In this document: piece by piece, positions 43,008 through 51,968 of the stretch
How positions within the stretch are numbered: position 1 is the stretch's first letter
Layout: each line of letters begins with the position of its first letter
Assembly: GCA_017601225.1 (NCBI GenBank)
Contig: JAFNIX010000003.1
Span: 62,001 to 126,000, forward strand
Source of the DNA: Candidatus Brockarchaeota archaeon
GTDB taxonomy: Archaea; Thermoproteota; EX4484-205; JAAOZP01
Length of the DNA: 64,000 bases
Direction: 5' to 3'
The notes under the pieces: generated by a model
Seen by the model: only the letters and a program-made list of their open reading frames with translations
What the model was told of the DNA's origin: nothing
The model's database searches: none
Translations under genes and position numbers: made by a program

Positions 43008-43166
43008 ATGACTCTTGAGAAAATCGAAAGCGAGGTTCCTGCGGATTCTATTTTCACCGCACACTCGGTCTTCAAGTTCCCTCTGATTATAGCGAGGTCG
43101 TTGTCAAGTCAGAGCTTCGAATACGACTATTATTGCCTTTGTGAACCTTATAAGTTGACAACTTGA
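43008..43166 (+). CDS. small ORF, possible gene fragment
   Basis: A 52-residue frame starting ATG (TLEKIESEVPADSIFTA) and ending YCLCEPYKLTT. Composition looks protein-like and codon choice is similar to neighbouring genes, but there is no recognised domain, ribosome site or partner. It may be a remnant of a larger gene. The rest of the 298-base gap holds the promoter of the next locus. Confidence 0.28.
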   Translation: MTLEKIESEVPADSIFTAHSVFKFPLIIARSLSSQSFEYDYYCLCEPYKLTT

Positions 43167-43230
43167 AACCGTGTCTATCCAATCTTAAGATGGATTTGCT
43201 TAAAAAAAGGTGAAAAATAAGTTTTTTGGC

Positions 43231-43246
43231 ATAAAAACTTTATATT
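43231..43246 (+). promoter_or_regulatory. promoter of second VapBC locus
   Basis: ATAAAAACTTTATATT contains a TATA element centred near 43242, about 30 bases before the ATG at 43277. It resembles the promoter of the first VapBC locus at 30864. Confidence 0.5.
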
Positions 43247-43276
43247 CTGGTGAAGTTAATCGTATGGTGGTGAAAA

Positions 43277-43522
43277 ATGGGGGTTAGGGTAGAGGTGAAA
43301 AAGGTGGATTCACAGGGTCGTGTCATTCTGCCTGCTGACTGGCGTGAGTCTGAAATGGGGGGGTGTAAGGAGATATACATCATTAAGGGAAAAGGGTATC
43401 TGAAGATAATTCCAAAACGAAAGGTTGATTTAACAGAATACTTTGACAAGGTTGATTTAAATATAGAAGCAATCGGAGATTGGGGAGAGTTTGAGAGAAA
43501 AATTCACGGGGTAGGCTCATGA
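43277..43522 (+). CDS. vapB: AbrB/VapB-type antitoxin
   Basis: An 81-residue protein with a SpoVT-AbrB swapped-hairpin DNA-binding domain: VEVKKVDSQGRVILPADWRE followed by KEIYIIKGKGYLKIIPK. The C-terminal 30 residues (LTEYFDKVDLNIEAIGDWG) are the toxin-binding tail typical of archaeal AbrB-type VapB. It overlaps the next gene by four bases. GGTGGTG precedes the ATG. As in other such loci it should bind its own promoter with the toxin. Confidence 0.87.
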   Translation: MGVRVEVKKVDSQGRVILPADWRESEMGGCKEIYIIKGKGYLKIIPKRKVDLTEYFDKVDLNIEAIGDWGEFERKIHGVGS

Positions 43523-43944
43523 GGTTTTTAGATGCGAACGTTTTCATTTATGCTTATTACAAGCCTAAGAGGCAACTTACTCAAAAAGAGAAGCAGATGA
43601 AGGATTATGCCAAGAGGATAGTTGACGATGTATCGCAGGGTAAAGAAAGAGTGGTTACAACAGTTATTCATCTTTCTGAAATCGTTAACATTCTCAAGCA
43701 TGGTATGTCAACAGAGGAACTAGCTAAACTGATTACTGGTTTATTTATGTTAGAAAACGTTGAAATACATGGAGTACCCAAGGAGGTCTACTTTGCAGCA
43801 GTCGAGTTGAGCAGAGACTTGAAGATCGATCCAAATGATGCTCTTGCCATTGACGTGATGAAAACAAATGATATTGCTGAGATTTATTCTTTCGACGAAG
43901 ATTTTGATAAGATTGAAGGAATAACTAGATTGCCAAATGTTTGA
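43519..43944 (+). CDS. vapC: VapC-type PIN-domain toxin
   Basis: A 141-residue PIN-domain endoribonuclease. The four acidic Mg ligands are visible: D5 in FLDANVF, E54 in LSEIVN, D107 in DPNDALA and D126/D128 in SFDEDFD. The start overlaps the antitoxin stop (ATGA). Complete and presumably active. It sits at the edge of an 800-base region of decaying DNA, with a beta-propeller gene remnant running into its 3' end from the opposite strand. Confidence 0.88.
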   Translation: MRFLDANVFIYAYYKPKRQLTQKEKQMKDYAKRIVDDVSQGKERVVTTVIHLSEIVNILKHGMSTEELAKLITGLFMLENVEIHGVPKEVYFAAVELSRDLKIDPNDALAIDVMKTNDIAEIYSFDEDFDKIEGITRLPNV

Positions 43945-44160
43945 AAAAATAGCGCGGGCTAGATCATATATACCCCGTTCACGTGCACGTCTGCGGATAC
44001 TTGCGTAAGTCACTCCCTCACTTATGATGGGGGAAATCGCGATGTCGCAGTTCTTAGCCCCCATATTCCCGCTTACCGACCCGCTCGGGTAAAAGGCCCG
44101 GAGCCTATCGCTGCCAACGTATATAGTTCCGTTGCCGCCTATAGCTGGAGGGGGTAAACC
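43945..44160 (-). pseudogene. beta-propeller (PQQ-like repeat) protein remnant
   Basis: The minus strand encodes PPPAIGGNGTIYVGSDRLRAF followed by YPSGSVSGNMGAKNCD and SPIISEGVTYASIRRRA. The IGGNGTIYVGSDxxLxAF pattern is the blade signature of PQQ-like/WD-type propellers. A stop codon at 44161-44163 separates it from a second partial blade (SDFYPSGAR) upstream. The frame then runs into vapC, so the start and rest of the gene are missing. A degraded gene truncated by the VapBC locus. Confidence 0.5.
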
Positions 44161-44759
44161 TTACCGCGCACCGCTAGGGTAGAAGTCTGACCAAGCATGT
44201 CGAATTCTCCATCGTCGTGGGTAAGCTCGAAAGGGGGAAGCATAAGACTTCAGAGGAGTTGAGATGAGGATTGACAACAAGGCTAGTGCTAGAATAGATC
44301 CAACGGGTCTAACCATGCTGGAGTATTTTAAGGGTTAAGTTTCTAAATAGTTTTTTAAACTCCACATGTTCTCGCTCCTGCTAAACATGAATCAAAACTT
44401 TTTTGGAATGCTGATATTGCGAAATCGCGCATTTAAGTACATGATGAAGAGAATTGGATGGGCGAGGGATTGATTCCAGACACGCGAACCAGCTTTTCTC
44501 ATGAGGTACCAGGCAGGACGCAGAACTATGAGTTTTAGGGGGTATATGCCATCTATAGCGCGCTAAGCACGTGAGGGGGCATTTCGGGGGAACAGCGGAC
44601 CAAGCAGTTCCGTGAAGAACCGAAGAGGTGGAAACGTCAGCATCCTTCGTTTTATTCTTCTGGAAAGATGACCATATGATTTCAACTTTAAAACTGGTTG
44701 CGCTAAAACTTTTTATATGTTATAGAACTAATAACATCATACGAAATCGTGATTGAGTA
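44161..44759. other. 600-base gene-free, decaying region
   Basis: No complete gene. Contains the palindrome TAGCGCGCTA (44556-44565), short broken frames, and at 44704-44720 a TATA-like TTTTTATATGTTATA for the phosphohexomutase gene. No transposase or tRNA recognised. Confidence 0.5.
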
Positions 44760-46127
44760 TTGAAAGCTGAAATATTTCGAGCCTACGACATTCGCGGCGT
44801 CTACGGTAAGGACATCCTGGATGAGGATGCTAGGACCATAGGGCTAGCCTTCGCCTCGTATCTCGGCGGCGAGGGCAAGAGGGTTGCGGTGGGCTGGGAC
44901 GTGAGGAGGAGCAGCAACAGCTTGGCCTCAGCTTTGATAGACGGCATCGTTTCAACCGGGGCCAACGTCATAAGCTTGGGGCTCATACCGACTCCAACGG
45001 TCTACTTCGCCATCATACATTGGAATTTAGACGGCGGCGTAATAACCACCGCAAGCCATAATCCGCCAGCCTGGAACGGTTTTAAGCTCTGTAAGGCGAA
45101 GGCCATGCTGTGCGGCTGGGGAATGGGTTTAGAAGAGGTTAAGAGAATAATTGACTCAAAGTCTTTCAGGCTTTCCTCCCGTAAAGGGATTGTTGAAGAT
45201 GCTAGGGGAAGGATTCTGGCGGAGTATGAGGATTACCTGCTTAACAGTTTTAAGGGAAAGATCGGGAGCCTGAGGATTCTGATAGACCCTGGAAACGGCT
45301 CTTGCTCAATACTCGGCAGGGAAATTCTTCAGAAAGCAGGCTTGACGGTTGACTCGATAAACGATTATCCTGACGGAGGCTTCCCCTGCAGGTCGCCTGA
45401 GCCCACTGAAGAGTCGCTAAGCGTTCTACGGGGCAAGGTTGTAGACGGTGGGTATGATTTCGGTGTTGGATACGATGGTGACTGTGACAGGGCTCTTTTC
45501 GTCGATGACGAGGGGAACGTTATAAGGGGGGACGTGCTGCTAGCGTTGTTCGTGAAACACTTTCTCAGGAATAAGCCGGGTGAGAAAATTGTTTACGAGG
45601 TCAGCTGCTCCAAGCTGGTTGAGGAAGTCGCCAGGGAGAACAGGGTGATACCGGTGGTGAGCAGGGTTGGACACGCCTTCGTGCTGGATAGAATGATGTC
45701 GGAGAAAGCTATCTTCGGAGGTGAGATATCCAGCCACCTTTACTTCGGCGAGATATATGGTTTAGACGACGCTGTTTTCGCAACGCTTAAAGTCGCCCAG
45801 CTTTTAACCTCTACGGGTGGGAAGCTTTCCAGGCTGGTGGCTGAGCTGCCTAAATACGAGCTTCTCAAGAAGGATTACGAGGTTCCAGACGAGGTTAAGT
45901 TCAGGGTTGTCAAAGGCCTGGTAGGCGTGTTCGAGAAAGAGGGTCTTAAGACTGTGACTCTGGACGGGGTTAGGGTTGATCTTGAAGACGGCTGGTTCAT
46001 CCTGAGGGCTTCAAACACGCTTCCACAGGTTAGGCTGATAGCGGAGGCGAGAAACAAGCAGGCCTTGGAAGAGATAGTTAGGTACGCGGAGGCAAGGTTT
46101 AAGGAGACCCTTGCAAGATACGGTTAG
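44760..46127 (+). CDS. phosphomannomutase/phosphoglucomutase
   Basis: A 455-residue phosphohexomutase. The phosphoserine loop is TTASHNPP with S99, the Mg loop is GYDGDCDRA, the sugar-specificity loop is GGEISSHLYFGE, and the phosphate-binding C-terminal RASNTLPQVRL is present. It interconverts mannose- or glucose-1- and 6-phosphates for glycan and nucleotide-sugar synthesis. The start is TTG. Intact despite lying between decayed regions. PMM and PGM cannot be separated by these motifs; the GEISSH loop is compatible with both. Confidence 0.92.
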   Translation: MKAEIFRAYDIRGVYGKDILDEDARTIGLAFASYLGGEGKRVAVGWDVRRSSNSLASALIDGIVSTGANVISLGLIPTPTVYFAIIHWNLDGGVITTASHNPPAWNGFKLCKAKAMLCGWGMGLEEVKRIIDSKSFRLSSRKGIVEDARGRILAEYEDYLLNSFKGKIGSLRILIDPGNGSCSILGREILQKAGLTVDSINDYPDGGFPCRSPEPTEESLSVLRGKVVDGGYDFGVGYDGDCDRALFVDDEGNVIRGDVLLALFVKHFLRNKPGEKIVYEVSCSKLVEEVARENRVIPVVSRVGHAFVLDRMMSEKAIFGGEISSHLYFGEIYGLDDAVFATLKVAQLLTSTGGKLSRLVAELPKYELLKKDYEVPDEVKFRVVKGLVGVFEKEGLKTVTLDGVRVDLEDGWFILRASNTLPQVRLIAEARNKQALEEIVRYAEARFKETLARYG

Positions 46128-46362
46128 AAATATTCGTTAAAAGCTTTTATCGTCAACAAGCTTATGTTTTTTAGAAGTCTGAGCCATGAGGGCTAATCAC
46201 TTCGTTTGAATCCCTAGATGGTGGATTCTACTCTTTCTTAATAAGACATTTCCATACGTCGTCTTACCTCTAGAACGCCAGCTTTCAAAGTTTTAAAGAT
46301 CCTTGTTGACTTCTCTGCCGAACGTTAAACACTACTCTTCCGTTAAACTGCTTTTTATAAAT

Positions 46363-46713
46363 CTAATCAGTTTGGATGCTCAAATCTTCCAAAACTTTTC
46401 GAATCATATTTTCAAGCGGAGGAACGTCTTCTTTTATGGTTTTCCATAGAATTTCAATGTCTACACCAAAATATTCATGAATCATTTTATCCCTCATTCC
46501 AGACATCTTCCTCCAAGGAATATTCGGGTACTTTCCCCTGATTGACATGGGGATTTTCTTTGCGGCCTCATCATAACCTCAATGCTTCTTATTACTGCAT
46601 TGATTGTCTTCTTATCATTAGCGAAGTCTTCGAAGCTCATGCCTCTGGTGAAAGATTCAATATCCTGAATAGAATCAAGTATGTCTTAAGTCTCCGTAAT
46701 CCCTTTTCCTCAT
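46363..46713 (-). pseudogene. broken HepT-like (HEPN/DUF86) toxin gene
   Basis: The minus strand starts MRKRDYGDL at 46713, shifts to DILDSIQDIESFTRGMSFED, and after a second shift near 46575 continues DEAAKKIPMSIRGKYP with WRKMSGMRDKMIHEYFGVD. The RxxxxH active site (RDKMIH) is kept. Two one-base shifts (near 46690 and 46575) break the gene. Its ATG overlapped the stop of the MNT gene as in intact MNT/HepT pairs. Confidence 0.65.
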
Positions 46714-47002
46714 AGGTAGACGACTTCCTCAAGAATGCGTTTGCCGATCCGGGGTTTTAATGCTTTTTTAGTGACTAGATCTATTTTCAACCCGAGCAGC
46801 TTGCTGAGGTATTCTTCTAAATCCATGAATCGAACAGGCTGGGCGGCTCCTCAAACTCCACCAAAATATCGACATCACTCCCCTTCCTCTGCCCACCCTT
46901 AACGAAAGACCCGAAAACCCCTATCTCCTTAACCCTATATTTACGTCTAAGCTCTTCCTTATGTTCCGTCAGTATTCTTCTTATTTCCTGCAGCGTCTTC
47001 AT
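46710..47002 (-). pseudogene. broken MNT-type minimal nucleotidyltransferase antitoxin
   Basis: Starts [15 protein letters not shown] at 47002 and contains the nucleotidyltransferase motif [16 protein letters not shown] followed by VDILVEF. After SLFDSW the frame ends in a stop, but a one-base shift near 46828 restores [14 protein letters not shown] and ALKPRIGKRILEEVVYL to a stop at 46710 overlapping hepT. It would inactivate the HEPN toxin by AMP addition. Together with hepT this is a decayed toxin-antitoxin module. Confidence 0.65.
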
Positions 47003-47366
47003 CTCTCCTTTAAGACAACACCGCAACCAACTTAAAAAGATTCACACACCCCGCCTTAAGAGATAATATATAGCTTGAAAAGAAGCCGGTGTTTAGCCTA
47101 AATCCCTAGGCTACGCTTAGTGGCGTAAACCACTTACACATACCTAAGACTCTTCAAAAGGCCTAGTGCGCGCATCGTTCTTCGAGAAAAAAGGTTGAGA
47201 AGTATAATTGTTCCCTCCGGAGGAAAGAGAAATGAAGTGGGAGATGAGGAGACGAGTCATGCTCTACATGGTAAGAAGGCGAAAATGGGCCTCGAACTTT
47301 AATCCCCATGGTTATTTCGGATAAAGCTTAACTATTCTAACTCATAGCTTTCAGATAAAGTCTGAT
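47003..47366. other. gap, one short ORF with strong ribosome site
   Basis: A 30-residue basic frame at 47232-47324 (MKWEMRRRVMLYMVRRRK) has CCGGAGGAAAG seven bases upstream, better than most genes here. It might be a small peptide or the 5' stub of a lost gene. A small hairpin (AGTGG/CCACT) lies at about 47118-47133. Nothing else seen. Confidence 0.25.
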
Positions 47367-48227
47367 TTGACGTTAATAATTCCCTTCGACCCTTGGCGCG
47401 GCAGGCTGTGCACATGTCCTCCCAAATATAGTTTCTCACCTTACGCAGGTTGCGGTCATAGGTGTGTCTACTGCTACATTACTTCGTATGTTCCTAGGGC
47501 GTTTCAACCCAGGGTTAAAGAGTTCACTGTTTTGCAGCTTGAGAATGAGTTGAAGAAGCTTGACAGAAGTAAGCCTGTATCTATCGCTAACAGCTCGGAC
47601 CCGTATACCCCAGGTGAGGCTCAGAGCCTTCTCATGCGGGAGGTTCTTCCCGTGTTCATTAGGAACGGGTTTAAACTGCTAATAGTTACGAAATCAGACT
47701 TGGTGGCGAGGGATATTGATATTCTCTCAAAGGGGAGGGTCTGCGTAAGCCTAACGGTCACGACGCTGAATGGGCGGGTTGCAAAAAGGCTCGAGCCCTT
47801 CGCCCCTCCTCCTGTTAGCAGGCTTAGGGCGCTTGAGGCTTTAAGCAGAGCCGGAATACCTACGATGATCAGGCTCGACCCGCTTATCCCTGGGGTTAAT
47901 GACGATTCTAATTCGATCAGGGCTGTTCTTAAAGCAGCATCCGCAGCGGGTGTTAGGCAGGTCACAACCTCAACCTACAAGGCTAAGTCTGATAATTTCA
48001 AAAGGGTTTTAACGGCTTTTCCGGAGCTGGAGGAAGAGCTTAAGAATATTTATTCGCATGGAGAACACATAGGGAGGTCAACATACATGGCTAAAGGTCT
48101 CCGGAGAGAGCTTATCTTAAAAGTGAGGGAGGTTGCTGAAGAGCTCTCGATGGGTTTCGCAGCCTGCAGAGAGGGTTTTCCAGAGCTGCATACCGCGGAG
48201 ACATGCGACGGTTCGCACATGCTTTGA
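47367..48227 (+). CDS. radical SAM protein, SplB-like
   Basis: A 286-residue radical SAM enzyme. The cluster motif GCGHRCVYCYI gives C29, C33 and C36, and the downstream region (VSIANSSDPYTPGE, VCVSLTVTTLNGRVAKRLEP, RLDPLIPGVND) matches archaeal proteins related to spore photoproduct lyase. CTCPPK at the N-terminus adds two more cysteines, and the last 25 residues have two further cysteines. The start is TTG. Substrate unknown; the family includes DNA-repair lyases and uncharacterised members. Its stop is embedded in the end of a transposon remnant. Confidence 0.85.
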   Translation: MTLIIPFDPWRGRLCTCPPKYSFSPYAGCGHRCVYCYITSYVPRAFQPRVKEFTVLQLENELKKLDRSKPVSIANSSDPYTPGEAQSLLMREVLPVFIRNGFKLLIVTKSDLVARDIDILSKGRVCVSLTVTTLNGRVAKRLEPFAPPPVSRLRALEALSRAGIPTMIRLDPLIPGVNDDSNSIRAVLKAASAAGVRQVTTSTYKAKSDNFKRVLTAFPELEEELKNIYSHGEHIGRSTYMAKGLRRELILKVREVAEELSMGFAACREGFPELHTAETCDGSHML

Positions 48228-48298
48228 CACCCCTCTTTGGGCTTTCGGTTCGTCGCCCTCTGGGCTCACCCTGCCAGGTTAAGGGCTGTAGCGCGCTA
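48228..48298 (-). mobile_element. TnpB 3'-end remnant adjoining palindrome
   Basis: On the minus strand 48288-48228 encodes QPLTWQGEPRGRRTE, aligning with QPITRQDEP at the end of the 54.1-kb TnpB remnant, but with the stop codon lost. The DNA GGTTCGTCGCCCT plus GGGCTCA is shared between both copies. TAGCGCGCTA follows at 48289-48298. The left edge coincides with the radical SAM stop (TGACACCCC). Confidence 0.55.
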
Positions 48299-48390
48299 CG
48301 ATAGTTGAGAAAATGCTTAGGGAGATGAAGTTCTGAGAACCGGTTTGGCTTATAGGCTAGAGGCCTTTAACAGTATCGAGAGACGTTTTA

Positions 48391-48864
48391 GGGTTATGCA
48401 GAGCAGATCATAGGGATGACAGAAACCGAGCTCGGAATAGCGTACTCCGCTTCCCAAGCTGTGGGAATAGTTTCAATGTTAGTCGGGGGAGGTTCGCAGA
48501 TAAGTTGGGAAGAAAAAGAATATACGTCATATCGTTGGCTTTCTCCCCAATCGCCACTCTGATATTCCTATTGTCGTATTCGCCTGCCTTGGCTTCAATA
48601 GCCGTTGCTTTAGGCAGCTTGTTCGGCGGCTTCATGGCTCCCGCATTTCTGGCGATTATGGCCCATTCTGTTCCAGCGAACATGAGATCAGTCGCCTTCA
48701 GCATCTATAGTACTGTCCCTGAGGTTATTGAAATGTTCGCACCTGTCTTAGGCGGAATACTTTATCAGGAAGGGGGGCCTCAATGGCCGTTCTATCTCTG
48801 TGTTTTCTCTAGTTACCTATGTGTTACTCTCGCGCTCAAATTAAGGGAATTAAAGCCAGCATGA
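48391..48864 (+). pseudogene. truncated and frameshifted MFS transporter
   Basis: The frame AEQIIGMTETELGIAYSASQ continues to LVGG and, after a one-base shift near 48488, to FADKLGRKRIYVIS and four further helices ending KLRELKPA. ADKLGRKR is the MFS A-motif. The first helix and the ~six-helix remainder of a full MFS protein are missing, so the transporter is inactive. It is next to a transposon remnant, which may have caused the truncation. Confidence 0.6.
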
Positions 48865-48914
48865 GTGTTGCGTTAATCACATGCTAAAATGTTCTAAAGC
48901 TTTATGCGGGTTGG

Positions 48915-49934
48915 TCATAGGAAAACAGGGTTTGTCCAAGCCTTCCCTCCGTTTACGTCTGTGACTTCAAGCCGCACGTAGTTCTTGAAGTCGAATCCCT
49001 CCAGCCGGATGTAGCTTAAACCTGTTTTCACCAGCTTGAACATTATTGTCCTGTTGTGAATCTCCGCGTAGACCTCTTCCCCATCCTCGTTCCTCTCAGT
49101 CTTCACGATTCTAATCTTCGGAACCCCCGGCCCCCTCCTGACAATATTGTAAACGTCTGTTGAAATGCTGAAACCTGTACCATTCTCTGAAACCACATCT
49201 ACTCTTCTAACGGGTGAAAACTCGGCTTCAAGCTTTTTAGCCGCGTAGGAAAACCTTACTATGGCCGGGCCTGTTGAAGCATAGAAAAGGCCCCTCCTTA
49301 TGGATTCCAAAAGTTCGCTCAGGCTTCTCTCTCTGACCTTGACGGAGATCCATCCTCCCGGTGCATCCAGATTACTATACCAGTGGGCGTCGTCAACAGC
49401 GAAACCGTAAACATTAATCCTGTTCGTCAACAAGTCGTCCCAGTGGATGGTTGAGAAGCCTTTCGCAACTTCAACGTCACACCCCGTGTTGTATATCTCT
49501 ATGCCAAGGTAGTTGGTTATGTTAAACAGGTCCTGAGCCGTAAGCTTCGACCAATAGGGATGTGCGATTATCGCGAAGCCGTTTTCCTTCAAATAGTCCA
49601 GCAGTGTTTGAACAGAGTCTTTCGCATGTTTCTGCAGAGTCTCCTCATCCTCAACGTTAATCGCCACAACATGGTAGTCTCCCCCTAGAAAACTTCTCCC
49701 CGAAACCAGCTCCACTCCTGGGATTAAAAGTAGTTTCTCGGAGGAGATTCTCGTCAGTTTCCCGTGGTCCGTTAAAGCGAGGAAATCGTAGCCGTAGCTA
49801 GAGTAGTAGTCCACTACGCTTTCTGGAGACAATACTCCGTCAGAATTAGTTGTGTGAGCGTGAAGATTCCCCTTCATCCAGAAGCCTGGAGATTCGAATG
49901 GGTTCCCGCTTGGTTCATCCGACAGACTACTCAT
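48915..49934 (-). CDS. PHP-domain metal-dependent phosphoesterase-like protein
   Basis: A 339-residue protein. The PHP domain shows GNLHAHTTNSDG, LALTDHGK, PGVELVSG, FAIIAHPYW and VDDAHWYSN, which supply the metal-binding His/Asp set. The last ~100 residues form a beta-sandwich (VDVVSENGTGFSISTD) that is common in PHP proteins of this size. Likely hydrolyses phosphate esters or another bond. It is the last gene of a minus-strand cluster with an amidohydrolase and Gfo/Idh/MocA enzymes, suggesting catabolism of a phosphorylated or cyclic sugar derivative. Substrate unknown. Confidence 0.87.
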   Translation of the reverse strand: MSSLSDEPSGNPFESPGFWMKGNLHAHTTNSDGVLSPESVVDYYSSYGYDFLALTDHGKLTRISSEKLLLIPGVELVSGRSFLGGDYHVVAINVEDEETLQKHAKDSVQTLLDYLKENGFAIIAHPYWSKLTAQDLFNITNYLGIEIYNTGCDVEVAKGFSTIHWDDLLTNRINVYGFAVDDAHWYSNLDAPGGWISVKVRERSLSELLESIRRGLFYASTGPAIVRFSYAAKKLEAEFSPVRRVDVVSENGTGFSISTDVYNIVRRGPGVPKIRIVKTERNEDGEEVYAEIHNRTIMFKLVKTGLSYIRLEGFDFKNYVRLEVTDVNGGKAWTNPVFL

Positions 49935-50022
49935 CTTGCCAAGGATGCAGCAAGCTCCGATTTAAAGCCTTTCGCATGATTTTTCTAACCTGAGAGGCTT
50001 GGGTGCAAGCTCAAGTCTGTTT

Positions 50023-50922
50023 TCATCGGGCGTTGTGCTCATCAGGCCGCAATATCTTCAGAATATTCTCTCGAGTTATTTTCCTAAATGCCTCCTCGTC
50101 AAGATTATAGCTTTCCAGAAGAGATATGTGAGATCTGTCTGGGCCGAATTGCAAGCCATCCGGGTTTATGCATGGGAAATCCGTTCCGTAAACCAGTTTA
50201 TCGCTCATCCTGCTTAAGAACCTTCTGCCGAAATCCCTGTCTCTCGAGATCGCGTTCAACCCTGAGAAGGCGGAGATGTCAGCATAAACATTCCTGTGCT
50301 CTTCAAGGATTCTAACGGCTTCGCCAGGCTCGCTTATTCTCCCCCTGGGATATACCTCGCTCGTCTTCTCGCCGCCTATTTGAGCCCACCATCCTGGGCC
50401 GTGAACTATGAAAACCGTTTCCTCAACCTTTGAAACCACCTCTTTAAAGCCTTCAAAATCCGGGTTAAACCTGTTGTCAATATGTATCAGTATCGGAAGC
50501 CCGTGTTCGCCGCAGAGTCTGAAAAGATTAATGTTCCGCTCGTCGTTAACCCTTGTTTCAACCTTATGCTCGCCGAACCCTCTGCAGCCATTCTTCACCG
50601 CCTCCCTTATTTTCTCTCTCAAACCACTGTCCTCCGGGTTGAAAGCGCAGAAAGGGATTATTTTATCCGGGTGGAGAGAATAGGCTTTAAGCACGCTGTC
50701 GGTTTTAACGATGTCCTCCCCAATATCAGGGTAGCTTCTCGCCACCGGCAGGAGGACTACTTTCTCCAGGTTCTGGCTCTCAACGTATTCCAGTAGTTCC
50801 GGTAAACCGGTTTCAACAGTTCCTATTAGTTTTCTGCTCCACGATTTAACCCTGCCGATATGTGTGTGGGCGTCTATCAACCCGGGGTCGAAGATTCTCC
50901 AAGCTCTTTTAAATATTCTCAC
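50023..50922 (-). CDS. amidohydrolase 2 family (TIM-barrel) protein
   Basis: A 299-residue metal-dependent TIM-barrel hydrolase. The DAHTHIG motif gives two His ligands, PILIHID and FIVHGPGW provide further ones, and the catalytic Asp is in LVYGTDFPC. These match the amidohydrolase-2 family, which includes lactonases, decarboxylases and uronate or 2-pyrone hydrolases. Member of the 48.9-54.0 kb operon (38 bases from the preceding gene). A lactone made by one of the adjoining Gfo/Idh/MocA dehydrogenases would be a logical substrate, but this is inference. Confidence 0.85.
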   Translation of the reverse strand: MRIFKRAWRIFDPGLIDAHTHIGRVKSWSRKLIGTVETGLPELLEYVESQNLEKVVLLPVARSYPDIGEDIVKTDSVLKAYSLHPDKIIPFCAFNPEDSGLREKIREAVKNGCRGFGEHKVETRVNDERNINLFRLCGEHGLPILIHIDNRFNPDFEGFKEVVSKVEETVFIVHGPGWWAQIGGEKTSEVYPRGRISEPGEAVRILEEHRNVYADISAFSGLNAISRDRDFGRRFLSRMSDKLVYGTDFPCINPDGLQFGPDRSHISLLESYNLDEEAFRKITRENILKILRPDEHNAR

Positions 50923-50960
50923 TAGGCGTAAAGGGTGTGTTTGAAGCCTATTTGTCTCCC

Positions 50961-51968
50961 TCAGTATCTAATTGGAAGGGAAACCGGCTTGCCGCTTCTA
51001 TAGGACTCGTATGCTGCTAGTGCTACTTCCAAAGCCTGTCTCCCATCGTGCCCCGAGGCCCGTGGCACACCGTCTGTCCTGATCACGTTCACGAAATCTA
51101 GAATCATGTTTCTATCGGCGTCTGGACCATAATACTGGTAGGTCATAGGTGAGCCTGATTCCACTAGTGAAACATTAGACTTAAACGCGTCTAGAACCAA
51201 GTAGCCTTTCTCCCCGAAAACCCCCATATAGACGTCTCCCCAGACGGGATAGGTGTCGGGCCTAGACCAGCTGCAGTCTATGCTCACCTTAACCCCTTTT
51301 CTGGTTTCACACATGAGGATAGCATTATCCTCCACCTTAAGCTCCCTCCTAATGTTTCTTCCAACGCGGCAGAATACTCTTGAAAACTCGTCTCCAGTGT
51401 ACCATCTTGTCAAGTCCGCCACGTGAACCGTGTGATCCATTATGGCTCCTCCGCCCGCGAGCACAGGGTCTCCAAACCATAGGTCAGGATACTTCCCATG
51501 GTTCGTCGCGGTTATCGCTATCACTCTGCCCAAGGCTCCTGAAAGAATCGTCTCCCTCGCCTTTACCGCTGAGTCGTGATACCTCATTACGAAAGCTACC
51601 TGAAGCTTAACCCCCTTCCTCTCAGCTTTCAACACCATTTCGTCAGCGTCCCGCAGGGTTGTTGCAATCGGTTTCTCAACGATCATGTGTTTCCCCGCTT
51701 CAGCCGCAGCCAGCGCGAGCGCATGGTGCTTAGAGTTTTCAGAGGCTATTACTACCGCGTCTATCTCCTCAACTTGAAGCAGTTTCTCAAAATCGGTGTA
51801 AAGCTTTTTAACGCCGTATGTTTCACCGGCTCTTCTAAGCCTTTCAGAAGAGTCGTCGTATATGGCTACTAGCTCTGTTTCCGGAAGCTCTCTTAAAACT
51901 CTAGCGTAGCTCCAAGCATGGATATGCGCGAAAGACAATACGGCGAACCTGGTTTTACTCAACCACAT
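50961..51968 (-). CDS. Gfo/Idh/MocA-family oxidoreductase (copy 1)
   Basis: A 335-residue NAD(P)-dependent dehydrogenase. Start MWLSKTRFAVLSFAHIHAWS replaces the usual GxGxxG with SFAHIH, found in one subset of the family. The conserved EKPIATTLRDAD (Lys-Pro) is present, and GGAIMDHTVHVADLTRWY supplies the catalytic Asp/His region. It overlaps the upstream Gfo gene by 14 bases, indicating co-translation. Substrate would be a cyclic polyol or sugar. Confidence 0.9.
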   Translation of the reverse strand: MWLSKTRFAVLSFAHIHAWSYARVLRELPETELVAIYDDSSERLRRAGETYGVKKLYTDFEKLLQVEEIDAVVIASENSKHHALALAAAEAGKHMIVEKPIATTLRDADEMVLKAERKGVKLQVAFVMRYHDSAVKARETILSGALGRVIAITATNHGKYPDLWFGDPVLAGGGAIMDHTVHVADLTRWYTGDEFSRVFCRVGRNIRRELKVEDNAILMCETRKGVKVSIDCSWSRPDTYPVWGDVYMGVFGEKGYLVLDAFKSNVSLVESGSPMTYQYYGPDADRNMILDFVNVIRTDGVPRASGHDGRQALEVALAAYESYRSGKPVSLPIRY

